Shown in pieces: positions 1 to 12,510 of a DNA stretch of 64,000 bases. Source of the DNA: Asterella californica. Taxonomy: Eukaryota; Streptophyta; Marchantiopsida; Marchantiales; Aytoniaceae. Each line of letters begins with the position of its first letter. The stretch's first letter is position 1. The notes under the pieces were generated by a model. That model was given only the letters and a program-made list of their open reading frames with translations. It did no database searches and was not told the origin of the DNA. Made by a program: the position numbers and the translations under genes. The stretch covers positions 11,755,001 through 11,819,000 of the forward strand of contig JAYKYS010000010.1 of the NCBI GenBank assembly GCA_036924285.1, read 5' to 3'.

Positions 1-1034
1 TTCAGTTTACGTTACAGTTACTTACTTTCCAGTTCCATTTGATTTAGTTACACGATCAAAGATGAGAATGGTTGTTGATTGCTGAAGAATTTAGGCATAG
101 AAATCTATATTATCTTTCTCACGAGAAGGGGTTTGAAATCTTACTCAAAATCATATCTGACCGGCAATCTTTAAAGAATGAAAAGAGGACAGAATAGAGA
201 CAACATATGTATCATTTACGTATTTCTTTTACAGAAAAAAAATTTTAAATCCCTGTGTGGATATATAAAGCACAAAAAGACAATATATCTGAAATGACAT
301 TCGTGTCAGCACTACCCGTAGCCTCTGCAGCAAGTACAAACTGAACGGTTCTTCATCGTCAATGTGGAGGTACAAAAGCATTTATCATTTTCATTTTCAC
401 TGGTTTCTTCGTCGTCATGATCCTGCGCTTTCAAGGGTTGAAATTGGACCAAAATCTATTACTCCACAAGCTAAGATTCATCTCTTAAGCGCCGGCACGC
501 ATGGAGAAAATGAAACTTATGATGATGACTTGAGAAATTTGTCAATCTTACAATGGAGAACAGGATATTCTTTTAAAGCAAGAATGTAAAGTAATCCATT
601 CAAGATTTGCACACTCGCATTCCCAACTGTAATATATATATCCCTCTCTCCCGTTCTACTCTGAATGTATAGCGGAATGACCTGCCTGCAGTGGCGTTAC
701 GAGCCTAAGCCATATGCAGGTAAACCCGTTATCTAAAGGAGTTGCTTACGCTTGTAAAGCAAACCATCGAGCAGGATTTTCCACTTCGTAACACTCGTGA
801 GTAAAGTTTTGTCTTTTTCTCGTTACTTTTCGTCCTCTGCTCGTGACTATACGCATCCCAACAAAAGCTTTCCCGGTTCTTTATGTTCATAGTTATCACC
901 AAGTTAGATAGTTATATGGACGACCACTGTCTGAAAATTTTAAATCACTCTCTTCGGTAGACGATTTGTTGACTTGCTCTGAGTCTAAGATCAAATCATG
1001 TTCTCCATCTCTGGCATCAAACTTGAAGGTTATC

Positions 1035-1240
1035 ATTTATGCTACCCTCACTTTAATTTCAAGACTAATATCGCATTGAATATTTTGGTATCCTCTGGTT
1101 GTGATGTGAATTATAGACTTCAGTTCTTTAACTTCTCTCTCCAAATCTCACAACTTCCTTCTTACATTCACACTCTCAAAGTGACCTTCTATATCACATT
1201 GTCGACACTTTTTCTTCTATTTAGACATAGGAGAAGAAAA
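1035..1240 (-). pseudogene. Possible copia-type gag remnant (very weak)
   Basis: Read on the minus strand, the frame crossing 1181-1207 gives KKKCRQCDIEGHFESVNVRR. This resembles the CCHC zinc knuckle of a retrotransposon gag: C-x2-C-x4-H is present, but the final cysteine is replaced. Charged, helix-prone sequence follows. Stops lie just upstream and downstream in the same frame, so it is not functional. The match is short and could be chance; no protease or integrase sequence was found next to it. Confidence 0.2.
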
Positions 1241-2314
1241 AATCTCCGAATGAAGGGCTCAATCGGAGATCTATGACAAAGATGATGCTCCAAACAATGC
1301 TGAGTAGTGCTTCTCTTTTACATGTGAAGAATCGAAATCAACTCTCATCATTTGCTCTTCCAACATTGCTGTTAGAACTGACAACAGTTTATTCATATGT
1401 AGTACAGACTTTTGCATGACTAGTACGACTTCAAACTTATATTGTTCTTCATTTACATGGTGCTGCTTATTGATGGTAGATCTCTTTCATTTGAGAAGAA
1501 GGTTTCCATAAATCCTCTCCATCACGCTAATGCAACTTCTCTAATCTAACTTCTCTAAATGGTTCTCTTCACTCGAAAGGGTGAGGTAAACCTAGATTAA
1601 TTTTATCTCAAGATTAATTATTATTTATTCTTTTGCAACTTTGTACTTATATCTTCGGAAGAGCATCCATTCACTCCAGGTTTATGGGTTAGGAGAGTCT
1701 CATGACACATGTGGTTATCTAAACTGTCCCGAACTTGTTGAAGCTATACATACTATAAAGACAGAACTTATTGTTGTTTCGGATTCAACAGCCACATGTA
1801 AAGTACAAGTTCACTATTCTCCCAAGTTGTTGTACCGTTCATATTATAACAGAGCTTATGACTGTTTTGGATTTGCAGCCACATGTAAACTACAAGTTAC
1901 ATGAATATCGAATTTTCTCTCTCGCATATCCGCTCTGATCCATTAAGCATACTATATAGCAAAATTTAATAAATTGATATTATCAATAAATATTATAAGT
2001 TAATCTGAGGACGAATGATGTCATAAAATTTTACTGCCACTCTTGCAGTTTGTCTTCTTCTTTTTTTATAGAAGTTCACTTTGGATGCATATTCTCCATC
2101 TTGCAAGATCTAGTTGAGAAACCACTTGTTAGAAACTCTATATACTCTGACTATAAAAATGAAGAATGAAATTTTACGGACAATGTAGGTTACACATGCA
2201 AATGCACAACACTCAAGATGATCATAATTAAAAAAAAGAGAAACAAATAGATAACTTCTAACCTGTAAACATATTATATATCTTATGTGTATCTGATGAG
2301 GTAATGTGTACGGT

Positions 2315-2351
2315 TTTCATATCTCAAACACTGAGAGTTTGAGATATGAAA
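2315..2351. repeat. Perfect 15-bp hairpin, 7-nt loop
   Basis: The left arm 2315-2329 (tttcatatctcaaac) is the exact reverse complement of the right arm 2337-2351. The 7-base loop is actgaga. No run of T follows that would make it a Pol III terminator. Function unknown. Confidence 0.85.
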
Positions 2352-4006
2352 CTCTTTTCTTTTTTTAGTCATACACTTGTTGCAAAAACAGTAGAGCTTG
2401 GTGTACAAAACAACCATCTCATTCTCGAAAGAGATAAAGTATAGGATAATGTTCTATTAGAAGAGCATTGTGTCTTTTGAAGATCACAATCGAGGTAGAG
2501 ACCTGAAATACATATAGTGCCAAGTAGGAGATTAGATGATCTCCAATCTTCTCTCTCATTGTTCTATGTTTTATCAATCGTATTCAACCAAGATGTTGTG
2601 TGTGTGAAAATATTCAGGATTGAGGTGTGTCCTATCAGCTCACTACATGTGAAATTTCAACTCTTTTGGTTAAGAAAGGTGTTGGGGTCGTGGATTTTAG
2701 CCACTGAGTATGTAAAGCTCATAAGTTAGCACAGACGAAAGACTTAGTGCATTTGGAGCAAGTGATCTGGGGTCTGAGGTTGAAATTCAGAGACTAGTGG
2801 TGAGGGGTTAATTAGAATTTCTTGTGAGGTTTAAGCACAATTAGAAGTTCGAGTTGGGAGCAATAGGTTGTCGAAGATCAAATTACAACATGATGGTTTC
2901 AAGGAGAAGAGAGATTTCACCCACATCTCTTGGTTGGCTTTGAACAAACGACTTGAGGTTTGTTGGTGGAACTTCCTGGAGGTGCTGCAAATGAGTCAAA
3001 AGAGCTACGTTGTCAATTTCATGCAGAGATCACAATCAGAGAAAACTTTATGTTGTGTCGAGGAGGTTGATCAAGAACCTCTAACTTGGAGATATCATTA
3101 TCTTCGGCACCACATTTCAAACTCAATTTTGCTTGATGTGTACATGCTTTACTTTTTTGGAAGCTCTAGAAGACAAGGTTTCTAGTGGTATATTGTATAT
3201 CTAGTTTGGAGTTTTGTTTGATCGCTCAAAACCTAGATCAAACATGAAGATCAGGATGAGGATATGTGACATTTCGAGTTATAAGTGTTAGAAATTATCA
3301 ATTTTGGTCAACTGTGATAAGAGTTACTTTGGTTCAATTAATGTGAGATCTCTATCATTGGAAAGCTCGCACAAGATGTTTTCAACGCTGTAAGATTCAT
3401 CTCAGATAGAGCTCCTATCAACAAACTGTAGAAGGTCAAAATTGAATATTTTAATTAATTTCTCATAGAAAATTGACTAAGAGGTTATTGTTAGCATACA
3501 AAACAACCTAAGGGATTGATCGAAGGTGCTTTTTTTATCTAAAGCATAATGTTATCATGTATGGATCTTTCTTGTACTTAGAACTTGATTGACCACCAAG
3601 TTGTGTTGTGCGGTGCACGTGCGTTACACTTAAGGTCAAGTTAGGTCAGTCAAAACCGAGACAAATATATACTAGAGTCGAAACAAAGCTTAGTCGACTA
3701 GATAGTGAGAGCACAAGGATTCAATCAAGTTGGTCCAAGGTCTTGCCGTATCTCTCTACAGCCAGATACTCCGTCTATTCTCAAACCAAACTTCATGCGC
3801 TACGACATTGTTCTTCTCGTTTCTACAATTCGTTCTTATCATTTCCTGCACTTGCAACTTCTAACCTGCTTATTCAATTGCTCTAGATCTTGCCGTATTT
3901 TGTGTTAGAACTCAAAAACTCGAGCATGTGCTTTTCGTGACATAAACCTAATCGATTTGGTGATTTCTATCATGCAGAGAGGTCGACAAGTAGTCATGGA
4001 GGACGT

Positions 4007-5701
4007 TGTCGTGTCGTGGACCGGCTCTTACATGAAAATCAAATTTTGACCCTTATCGCTCTAAATACACTCATGGATAAAACAAGCTAGACCTCAGCTT
4101 ACGGGCTTTTGGCACAACTTCGGATCTTCACTTTCATCGCATCAATGGATAGAGCTCGTCGTCAGCTTTCCATATGTACTTTGTCTATTCATTTGGACGC
4201 CTAGTGGAGAAGTTACGAGACTCAAAAGATGGGTAAAACAAGCTAGATCTTAGCTTACGGATTTTTGGCACAACTTCGGATCTTCATTTCCATTACATCG
4301 ATGGGTAGAGCTCATTGTCAGCTTTCCATGGGCACTTCGTCTACTTCATTAGGACACATAGTGGAGAAGTTACGAGACTCAAAAGAAGAGAAAATCAAGC
4401 TAAGCCCTAGTTTACTTTTGCTAACTGAGTATTTGTAGCTCCAAGCGCTATTCTAAGGACGCAAGGGGTTTGCTTCCTGATAATCTGTGAATTCTTGTAC
4501 GTACAGCGTCTGCTATAAGGGGGCAGCTTAAGGGGTTACCTTGCACATGTGACCTGTCAACGGACGGTTCGGGAGATTTGGAGGTCCAATGCAAAGGCGC
4601 AAGACGTCGTTGGGTTCAGATCTGTGCAGGCTACATGTTGGTTAAGACGGTTTGTGAAGAGGCGGATCGGGAGTGTGTTTTGGGAGAAATTGAGACGCAG
4701 GAAGGAGATTTGGAGTGTTTCAGTGACATGTGAAGGAGAGTTGGACCATTCGGGCCGTTCCGGAGTCCAAACTTGCTGTCCTTGGATCCATCGGGATCAG
4801 AACGCCGAGTTCTACAAGAAATTGAAGACAATACGAAGTTTCATCAAGCGGTTTGAGAGTTCTGGGTGAAATTGGCTCGCAAGGAAGCACTTACATTAGT
4901 TTTTGGTTCGTCTGCGATCTGAGATTAGGTTGTTCTTCGCGATCGGTGAGCCAAGCTCTTCGTTCTTTATACCTACACGATCAAGGAGTCTTGATCTATG
5001 CATAGGAGAAGACAGTACATGGATTGGATTGTTGGTTTGGTTGTGGTGAGCAAGTTTAAGCCGCATGGAGTCGATTTACGTCAATTTTTTGCATCCTTCG
5101 ACCAAATTTCTTGCGTGGTTTTGCGAAGAGAACTCCAAACGGTTTGTTTGGAGTCTCATTGGGTTCAAGGTAGCTAGATCTACCTATCAGAGAAGACGAT
5201 ATCAGATCAGGCGATCCGTTTGAACGGAGTGTGTGATTTTGAATCACATGGAGGAGTTTTTGAAGGTTTGGTCACCTGCGACCAAAAATTGACGATATCT
5301 CGGCTGTCGTGAGTTGGATCTGAAGGTTTCTTGGGCCGACGGAGTCATGGAAGAAGATCCTATCGATATCTGAAGACCGTTTGGTGAAAAGAGAAAGTTC
5401 TCAGATAGATCTTTTTTGGTTCTTTCGCTACGAGTTTACTCTTTTGAGTTCGTTAGAGATCTAGTTGGTTATGTACAGCTTGTGGTAGCTAGCTTTAGCT
5501 AAGAGCTTGTACACGGATGTTGTTTAGACTTCGGTTTGAATCGTGTGATACAGGTGTAGCTCTTTTTGTTAGCAAAGGATGTTACTTTTGCTTTGAGCTA
5601 CGCTTCGATAATTTTAGGTCTGGGTTGAGATTTAGGGACTCGTTTTGAGAGTTTTGAAGCAGATTAAAGACTCTGTTTCTTAGTTTTGTGCTTATGCGCA
5701 C
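4007..5701 (+). mobile_element. Ty3/gypsy LTR, 3' end truncated
   Basis: This starts with TGTCGTGTCGTGGACC, the same start as the LTRs at 58143 and 62605 and, on the other strand, at 9899. It stays alignable with them through the 156-bp tandem block, the conserved middle portion and the U-rich 3' half. Similarity stops near 5700 (after a tgtgctt motif), about 165 bp before the expected CGACACGACA end. It then abuts minus-strand protease sequence of the same family. It holds two 156-bp repeat units (starts near 4081 and 4237). It faces the opposite way to the next LTR (7898-9899), so it is not the ordinary partner LTR of that copy. Confidence 0.88.
4081..4392 (+). repeat. 156-bp tandem repeat, 2 units, in the LTR
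   Basis: Units begin at 4081 and 4237 with aacaagctaga, and a third, diverging start (aatcaagcta) is at 4393. Each unit carries a cttcggatcttcacttt segment, a gatagagctc segment and a gcctagtggagaagttac-like segment. The period is 156. The same block is in every other LTR of the family in this window, with different copy numbers. Confidence 0.85.
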
Positions 5702-5704
5702 TCT

Positions 5705-7821
5705 AATATCTAGACAGGCTCCATATAAATCTCCTCTTGTGTTGTTGACTGGTCATCTGTATTGATAGACCACTTCTTCTTCTTGTACAACTCTTTCGAC
5801 ATGATGTTGATTTCTGATCCATGATCAATTGGAGCAACCACCGGCTCATCCAAATCTCCAATCCTCACCAATGTCTCTGTCGTAGCTCGAGCCTAGTGAC
5901 TGTGATTGTAATGACTTGAGCTTTGCTTCCCATCCTACTCTTCATCCTCAAGATGTACCTTGCGCCTTTTATCTCTTTCTTCCTCTGAAGAATATACACT
6001 GCATTTTGCAAGCTCTCTCTCCTCATCCACAGACACCATAGTATCCAAAGCATGCGATACAACAGTCTCATTTGTAATCTGTAACTTCCGTTTCATGATG
6101 TAAATGATGACATCATGAAATTCATGCTTAGAAATGTCTAAAACCTCCCTCAAGGTAAACTCCACCTTCGCATTTAGAATGCGATCTTCCAAGACTCCTT
6201 TCAAATTTGTCGAAACCTCGATTTTTGACTGTAGTTTGTATGCAGTCGGCTTATCCTTCTCCTTCTGAGACTCCTTTGCTCTTTTTTCGGTGGAGAAGGA
6301 GCTTCATCCATTGATAGATCTTGAGTTCCTGCATCTCGAAGCTCTTGTCGAACCTTCTCTCCTCGAGTCTGTCTCTTGGAAGAAGTTCCTTCTCTTGCAT
6401 CCTCTGAATCTCGTCTTCTCTTTTCTTCCAACAACGCTTCGTGTTGGTTCTTGACAATGTAAGCATGTATCGATAGAGCTTCTATCAGATCCTCTCATCC
6501 AGTATCCTTTCAGATGGTAGCAACTGTCCTCAACCATATCTCATGTGCCATCTTTCCTTTCTATTTCATGGAGATGACAGATGACCACAATCCACTCAGC
6601 TCAACATGGTCGTCAAAACTTCTCTTAGCTTGATCCTCAACCCTTGTGTCATAGGTTCTGGCCTCCACGCTTGCGCTGATAAGTGATCCCCAACCAACTT
6701 CTTCATCCCTCCTCTATCGAAGTTGGTCTAAAAAAGTGCATCGGTATCTCTCAACGCTACTTTCTCATCTTTCCAGAAGATCACCCCTTGTTGTAAAATA
6801 TCAGTGAACTCCTTGCACTCTCTATGTGGATGATTATACCATCGCATCAGATATATCGTTGGATCCAGCTTTGCTTCCCAAACGATTTTGCTCTGCTTGT
6901 AGACCCCTGTTCTTTCAATCTTGTGAACTTGATCTGCAGATCTCGCATTCCACGCATGATCTCCTCAAGGTTTGAATCATCCTTCTTCGGAGATACTACA
7001 GGTGCTTGGACAACCAGAATAACTAGAGCAATTGGTACCATCTGTCTAGCAACAGGAACCACTGGTCGAACCACAAGAACATGTGCTATAGCAATCAATG
7101 CTGGTGCTGATCTCCTAATAGGAACCTTTTCTCGTCTTCGCTCTCTCTTGGTAAGTAGACCAACCGCTTTCTCAACTTTCTTCCAACTACGGATTAATCC
7201 ATCATCTTCCTCCTGACCCTCCAGAAGTACCTCCAGCTTCTCTTGCAGCTTCTCATCTGCAGCCCAAAGAAATAACTCTGTCTTGTTGGACTGCAACGTT
7301 AACTTTTCCATCCTAGTTAGTCGAGAAAAATGTTTCTCAAACTCCCTGAGTAACTCAGTAGCTTGTAAACCTTTCCTCGGTTGCTCAACCCACTCCAAGA
7401 TTGACTTCTTGGTGATCCGATCAGAGTCCTCCAAGGAGTACTCAATCAAAGCACAAGCAAACGTCTCCCAATCCTTGTCAAAATGCTTCGTTAGCATCTT
7501 AACATGTCTCTAATCTCTGGAGCTGTTGCCAACTCAAACGTCTCAATCATCTCATCTTCTGATATCCGATTCAACTCCATCTCTTTCACATAATGCCTCT
7601 GATATCTTGAGACATCTCTCTCATCAAATTGATCAATCTTGCTGACCACCGCTTGAAACACCTTTGTCGCCAAAGTCTTCTTTTGCTCATCCAACTGTTG
7701 TTATCATAAGAACCACGTGATATGCTTGAAACATTGATGCAGTCGTCCAATCCAACTGCACCTTCAGTAATCCACCCGAACCACTAGCTTCATTTCCATC
7801 ACCGTTCTCGTCCCCACTCAT
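5705..7821 (-). pseudogene. Ty3/gypsy gag-protease, decayed
   Basis: Minus-strand retrotransposon polyprotein remains. A likely gag start codon lies at 7821-7819 (MSGDENGDGNEASG...). Gag continues through 7694-7491 (IDQFDERDVSRYQRHYVKEM) and 7497-6847 (WVEQPRKGLQATELLREFEK), changing frame near 7495. The zinc knuckle near 6850-6815 keeps only the H and last C (HPHREC); the first two cysteines are lost. The C-terminal part of gag is at about 6204-5935. A retropepsin-like segment follows at about 5870-5720 with the core APIDHGSEINIMSKELYKK. The family variant D-H-G stands where most retropepsins have D-T/S-G. Sequence ends abruptly at the plus-strand LTR (5701), so RT, RNase H and integrase are missing here. 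Several frameshifts and stops make it inactive. It is homologous along its length to the gag at 60227-61909. Confidence 0.88.
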
Positions 7822-7897
7822 GATTATCAATCTCTTCTTCAAAGTTCAAACACAGAAGAAATTTCCACCCTAGACCTTCCCGTTGAGTTCACCATCC

Positions 7898-9899
7898 TAT
7901 CGTGTCAGATTTTACGTGAAGGTTGTCTAGGAAAATGCAAGGTTCCTAGCTGTGGAGATGTAGTGTGTCGAACAAAGACAAGACAGAGAGAAACAACCAC
8001 GAGAACAAGCAGCAAGATATACCAACTACTACTTTATATACACTTCTGATTCTTCTTGTCTAAGAATGCAAGACAGAGAAACAAACTTGAGCGGTCTGTA
8101 ATCTGCACCAACCCTTCTAAAACGAGCCCTTGAATCCCAACTCAAACCCAAAACTATCGAAGCGTAGTTCAAAGCAAGAGAAACATCTTTTTGCTAACAA
8201 AAAGAGTTGCACTAGCATCACACGATTCAAACCCAAGGCCAAACAATGTCCATGTACAAGTCTTTAGATAAAGCTAACTACCACAAGTTGTACATAACCA
8301 ACTAGATCTCTAACGAACTCAAGAAGAGCAAAACCGTAGCGGAGGAACCGAAAAAGATCTATCTCATAACTTTCTTCTTTCGCCAAATGGTGTTCAGATG
8401 TCGATAGGGTCTTCTTCCCTGACTCTGTTGACCCAAGAAACCCTTAGATCTGACTCTCGACAGCCGAGATATCTCTGATTTTCTGTTGTAGGCGACCAAA
8501 CTTTCAAAAACTCCTTCCTACGGTCTAAAACCGTGCACACCATCCAAACGGATCGTTTGAACTGATATTTGTCTTCTCTGGAAGATAGAACTAGCTACCT
8601 TGAACCCAACGAGACTCCGAACAAGCCGTATGGAGTTCTCTTCGCAAAACCACGCAAGAAATTTGAACGCAAGATGTAAAAGATTGACGTAAATCGACTC
8701 CCAGTGGCTCAAACTCGCTTACCACACCCAAACCAAAAATCCAATCCACATACGATCTTCTCTTATGCGTAGGTGAAGACTCCCTGATCGCATAGGCATC
8801 AAGAACGAAGGCTTGGCTCACCGTTCACGAGAACAACCTAATCTCAAGTCGCATACGACAAAAAACTGACATAAGTGTTTCCCTAGGAGCCAATTTCACT
8901 TAGAACTCCCAAATCGTCCAATGAAACTACGTATTGTCTTCAATTTCCTGAACAACTCGGCGTTCTGATCCTTATGGATCCAAGGACAGCAAGTTTGGAC
9001 TCCGGAACAACCCGAACGGTCCAACTCTCCTTCACATGTCACTAAAGCACTCCAAAAACCTTCCTTGCGTCTCAATTTCTCTCAAATAACACTCCTCGCT
9101 CCGCCTCTTCACGAACCGTCTTAACCAATGCGTAGCCTGCACATATCTAACCAATGACACCTGACGTGCATGCATTGGACTTCCTGTTTTTCCAAACTGT
9201 CTATCGGCATATCGCAGAAACAAGCTAACCCTTTAAGCTACCCCTTGACGTTAGTCGCTGTACGTGAAAGTTTTCTCAGATAATGAGTAAGCAGGCCCCT
9301 ACATCCTTAGTATAGCGTCAAGTGCTGCAAATAATCAGTCAACAATAGTAAGCTAGGGCTTAGCTTGATTTTTTCTTCTTTCGAGTCTTGTAACTTCACC
9401 ACTAAGCGTCCAAATGAAGTAGACGAAGTGCCCATGAAAAGCTGACAACGAGCTCTACCCATTGATGTAATGAAAGTGAAGATCCGAAGTTGTGCAAGAA
9501 GTCCGTAAGCTAAGGCTTAGCTTGCTTTTCTCATCTTTCGAGTCTCGTAACTTCTCCATTATGCGTCCAAATGAAGTAGATTGAAGTGCCCATGGAAAGC
9601 TGACAACTAGCTCTACCCATTGATATAATGAAAGTGAAGATCCAAAGTTGTGCAAAAAGCTCATAAGCTAAGGCTTAGCTTGCTTTTCTCATCTTTCGAG
9701 TCTCATAACTTCTCCACTAGGCGTCCAAATGAAGTAGACAAAGTGACCATGGAAAGCTGGCAACGAGCTGTACCCATTGATGCAATGAAAATGAAGATCC
9801 AAAGTTGTGCAAAAGTCTCATTTTTAATCCCATGAGTGTATTTGGAGCGATAATGATCGAAATTTGATTTTCAAATAGGAGCCGGTCCACGACACGACA
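7898..9899 (-). mobile_element. Complete Ty3/gypsy LTR, 5' LTR of the minus copy
   Basis: On the minus strand it starts at 9899 with TGTCGTGTCGTGGACCGGCTCC and ends at 7898 with TGACACGATA, two changes from the perfect inverted end CGACACGACA. Length is 2002 bp. It contains three units of the 156-bp repeat, the first diverged. Gag of the same strand begins 77 bp downstream of its end, so it is the 5' LTR of that copy. The base run just inside the internal region (ggatggtgaactc, minus strand) matches the equivalent position after the LTR at 60153 (tcggtggtgaactc) and is a candidate primer-binding site, tRNA not identified. No 5-bp target duplication is seen: 9900-9904 is atggt, and 4002-4006 at the far end of the composite is gacgt. 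Confidence 0.9.
9350..9840 (-). repeat. 156-bp tandem repeat, 3 units, in the LTR
   Basis: On the minus strand the caagctaagcc-type unit starts recur at about 9678, 9522 and 9371 (terminal), with an earlier diverged unit that lacks the leading caagcta. Unit content is the same as in the LTR at 4007. Confidence 0.75.
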
Positions 9900-10599
9900 A
9901 TGGTTATTCAGCTCGTGACTTTAACTTATCACCCTATCAGTAGAATGTATGTGATGGATACAAACTACTGCAAGAATTCCAACATCATCTCAAAGATGAT
10001 ATATGAAGCGAGTCTCGAAAGTTTGAAGCCTATGTCTTCTAGATTCCTAAACCCTTTCTGTATTTCTTCCTGTGCAGTTTGAAAGGTTTTACATGATGAG
10101 ATTCTAACTTCAAGTGCCATAAAATACTTACAAAATCAATATTCTTCTGCCACGAACAAGAACTTAGCTTATCCTCATTCTGAAGTTAATTCTTAGGTCC
10201 CGATATCTATTTGTCATTTTTTCGTTAACTCTTAGTCTTCGCGTCGATCATGGATTGCATCATGAGGAAAGAGTGCCGAATGGCTCGATGTGAAATAAGT
10301 CTTCAAATCTTTATTTATTGGTTTTTAAATATTATTTATTATTTTAAATTTTGAAGTGGCTTGCACAGCTGAAGTAGAACTTTATGTCATGAATTGTCAT
10401 TTATTTCCTCGTTTCTCGTTCTTTGTTAGGATCTCGAGTTATGCGTCGGGTAAAAATATTCATTTTGAAATGCTCGAAGGCTTGCACTATAACTTGAAGT
10501 TGAGAGTAGTAGCCACCAAGTGTAAACATCAGAATTTCCAAATTTTCTATTCCTGAACAAGCTGCACGGCATGCAAGAAATGAAGGCTGAGAATAGCAG
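9900..10599. other. Unrecognised spacer between LTR and RT remnant
   Basis: Between the outer end of the minus-strand LTR and the first recognisable plus-strand RT-upstream sequence I see no protein motif. Short open frames here (for example 9900-10082 and 10356-10556) match nothing I know. The missing half of the protease is not here, so the gag-protease and RT halves of the family were not separated by a simple inversion at this point. Confidence 0.5.
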
Positions 10600-12510
10600 G
10601 GTAGGCGGACCAATCTCTGACAATGCAGTTGGTTTCGAAATGTGGGATTGCTATTTACAAGAAGGTTGAAGAATTGAGAAGAAAAGAATAAAAACATTTG
10701 CGTGAGATTGAGTTGATGCTGAAAGAGCTGGGTGAGCTAGAAGAGGATGAATGGATTTCTTGTGTTTATGAAGAGGATGAGTTGGAGGATCCTTTGCGTT
10801 AGATCACGTCTATTGGATGGGAAGATATGAATAAGGTTGCGCAGATTCATTCAGGGGAGGTCTATTCAGTGATCGAATCATTCCGTGCACCTGAGGTTCG
10901 AGTTGAGACGAAGTACAAGACAATGGATAAGAAGGTAAAGCTAGTTGTTGATCTTTTGACGGATGACACTAACCAACAGATTGATCGAGCTTCAAGGGAG
11001 AAGAGTTTGAGAGATCCTGAGTAATACGACATAAGTTCACGGATGGGACCCTTGAAGAGCTGAAGATTGGATCTGATGGGTCTCTTCTACAAGAAGAGAG
11101 GATGTGCTTCAAGGAGATGCTTTCAAGACATGAGAAAGCATTTGTCTTTGAGCCACATGAGATTGGGTGTGTAGACTCATATGTTGTTACCACGATGGTT
11201 ATCTTCAAAGTACCGCATGTGCCATGGAATCTGAGATCAATTCAAGTATCGCGGGCTCACTTGCCTAAACTGATGTAGTTGCTGAAGGAGAAAATGCAGA
11301 TGAAGATCTTGGAGCTGTCGTTTGCACCATATTCAAGTAGATGGTTTACGATTCCAAAGAAGAATGGATCGTTGTGATTCATCCAAGACATGCAACCGGT
11401 GAACCCAGTAACAATAAAAAATGCTGGTGTGGGACCGATTGTGGATGAGTTTGCTAAGCGTTTGTAGGAAGAGCAATTTACTGGATCAGTTTCAGTTTCA
11501 ACTAGCAGAGGAGAGCAGAAGCTTCACGACAATGAGGACACCTTTGCGGTCGGTTAGGATGTTTATCCTATCACTAGGAGCTACCAACTCGGTAGTACAC
11601 ATGATGAACAAGATGATTTGAGTTCTAAGGGACTTCATCTCTGAAAAGATGATGTCATTCTTGGAGGACATCCTCATCAAAAGATATGTGGAGGATGAGA
11701 AGGATGAAGCATTAGATCAGAATGGATGTCGATGATTCGTCATTGATCACATCGTAGATTGTGAGAAGATCCTATCTCGACTTGAGGAAGTTCATCTCAT
11801 GCTGTCAAGTGTGAAGTCTACATTGGGAGGATGAAAGAGGTTTGCAACTAGTTGACAGAAGTAAGAAGATTTTGGGGTGCTTGTGTATCCTATCACATTT
11901 AGATTTCTCATTATGCACATGCGGCGGATCCATTATATGGGTTGTTATGCAAGGGTCATACTGATGCGGTACGAAAGTTGAAGTCCTTACTATCATCTCT
12001 TCCAGTTTTGAGAAGGATTGATTACAAGGGTGTCAAGCCGGTGGTTCTTACTGTAGATACAAGTCTGGTTGCAATCGGATGAGCAGTAGGACAAGATTAT
12101 GAGGATAGAGACAGATTTGCGGTTAGGTTCGGAGCGAAGGTGTTAAGTGCTCGTCAACGTGCATACTCGCAAGTGAATGAAAAAGAGTATTTGACTGGAA
12201 CAGCAGTGGTGGTTGAAACTGATTTTTTGCCGTTGTTAGGGATGATCATGAATTGTACAACTCCTGATATTGCGATGTTACGTGTATCACAAATATCAAG
12301 TCATTGAATCCGGAGTTTAGACATATTACAGGGAAGGATAATCTGATGGTAGATATGTTATCTTGAGCTCGATATGATGATAAGGATGAGATGATTGAAG
12401 ATATTGATGATGTGGGTGTAAAGTTGTATTCTATTGCATACACAGGAAGGAAAAATGAATTGTTTGTTGAAGGGTTGTGTCCGTTCGCAGAAGGATACCA
12501 ATACATATAA
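10600..12510 (+). pseudogene. Ty3/gypsy reverse transcriptase-RNase H remnant
   Basis: Plus-strand translation over three frames gives an ordered pol. Upstream linker: VRVETKYKTMDKKVKLVVD at about 10880-10940. RT: RWFTIPKKNGS at about 11340-11374, FIQDMQPVNPVTIKNAG and VGPIVDEF at about 11380-11450, then QFQLAEESRSFTTMRTPL and GATNSVVHMMNKM to about 11615. The catalytic box reads FLEDI (normally x-D-D, first Asp changed to Glu) near 11660. RNase H follows: LTVDTS at about 12050, RFGAKVLSARQRAYSQV at about 12125-12178 and a NCTTPDIAMLR segment near 12255-12285. Many stops and frameshifts: dead. No integrase was recognised downstream. From memory this RT type goes with DHG-type retropepsins, as seen at 5.7-5.9 kb, so both are probably one family. 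The orientation is opposite to that of the neighbouring gag. Confidence 0.85.

Larger units (their letters stand above)
1..3960. other. Gene-free stretch, unrecognised
   Basis: No open frame longer than about 105 codons gives a recognisable protein, and none shows consistent splice structure. Base composition is AT-rich. The only structured items are a 15-bp perfect hairpin near 2.3 kb and a very weak gag-like zinc-knuckle trace near 1.2 kb on the minus strand, both listed separately. The plus-strand frame at 2868-3185 (105 codons) has no recognisable motif and I do not call it a gene. Confidence 0.6.

Noticed and set aside
4631..5247. Minus-strand frames of 63-66 codons inside the left LTR (and their equivalents at 8518-8712 and 59287-59475)
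   Set aside because: They recur because the LTRs are homologous, contain no known domain, and lie across LTR sequence with no start context.
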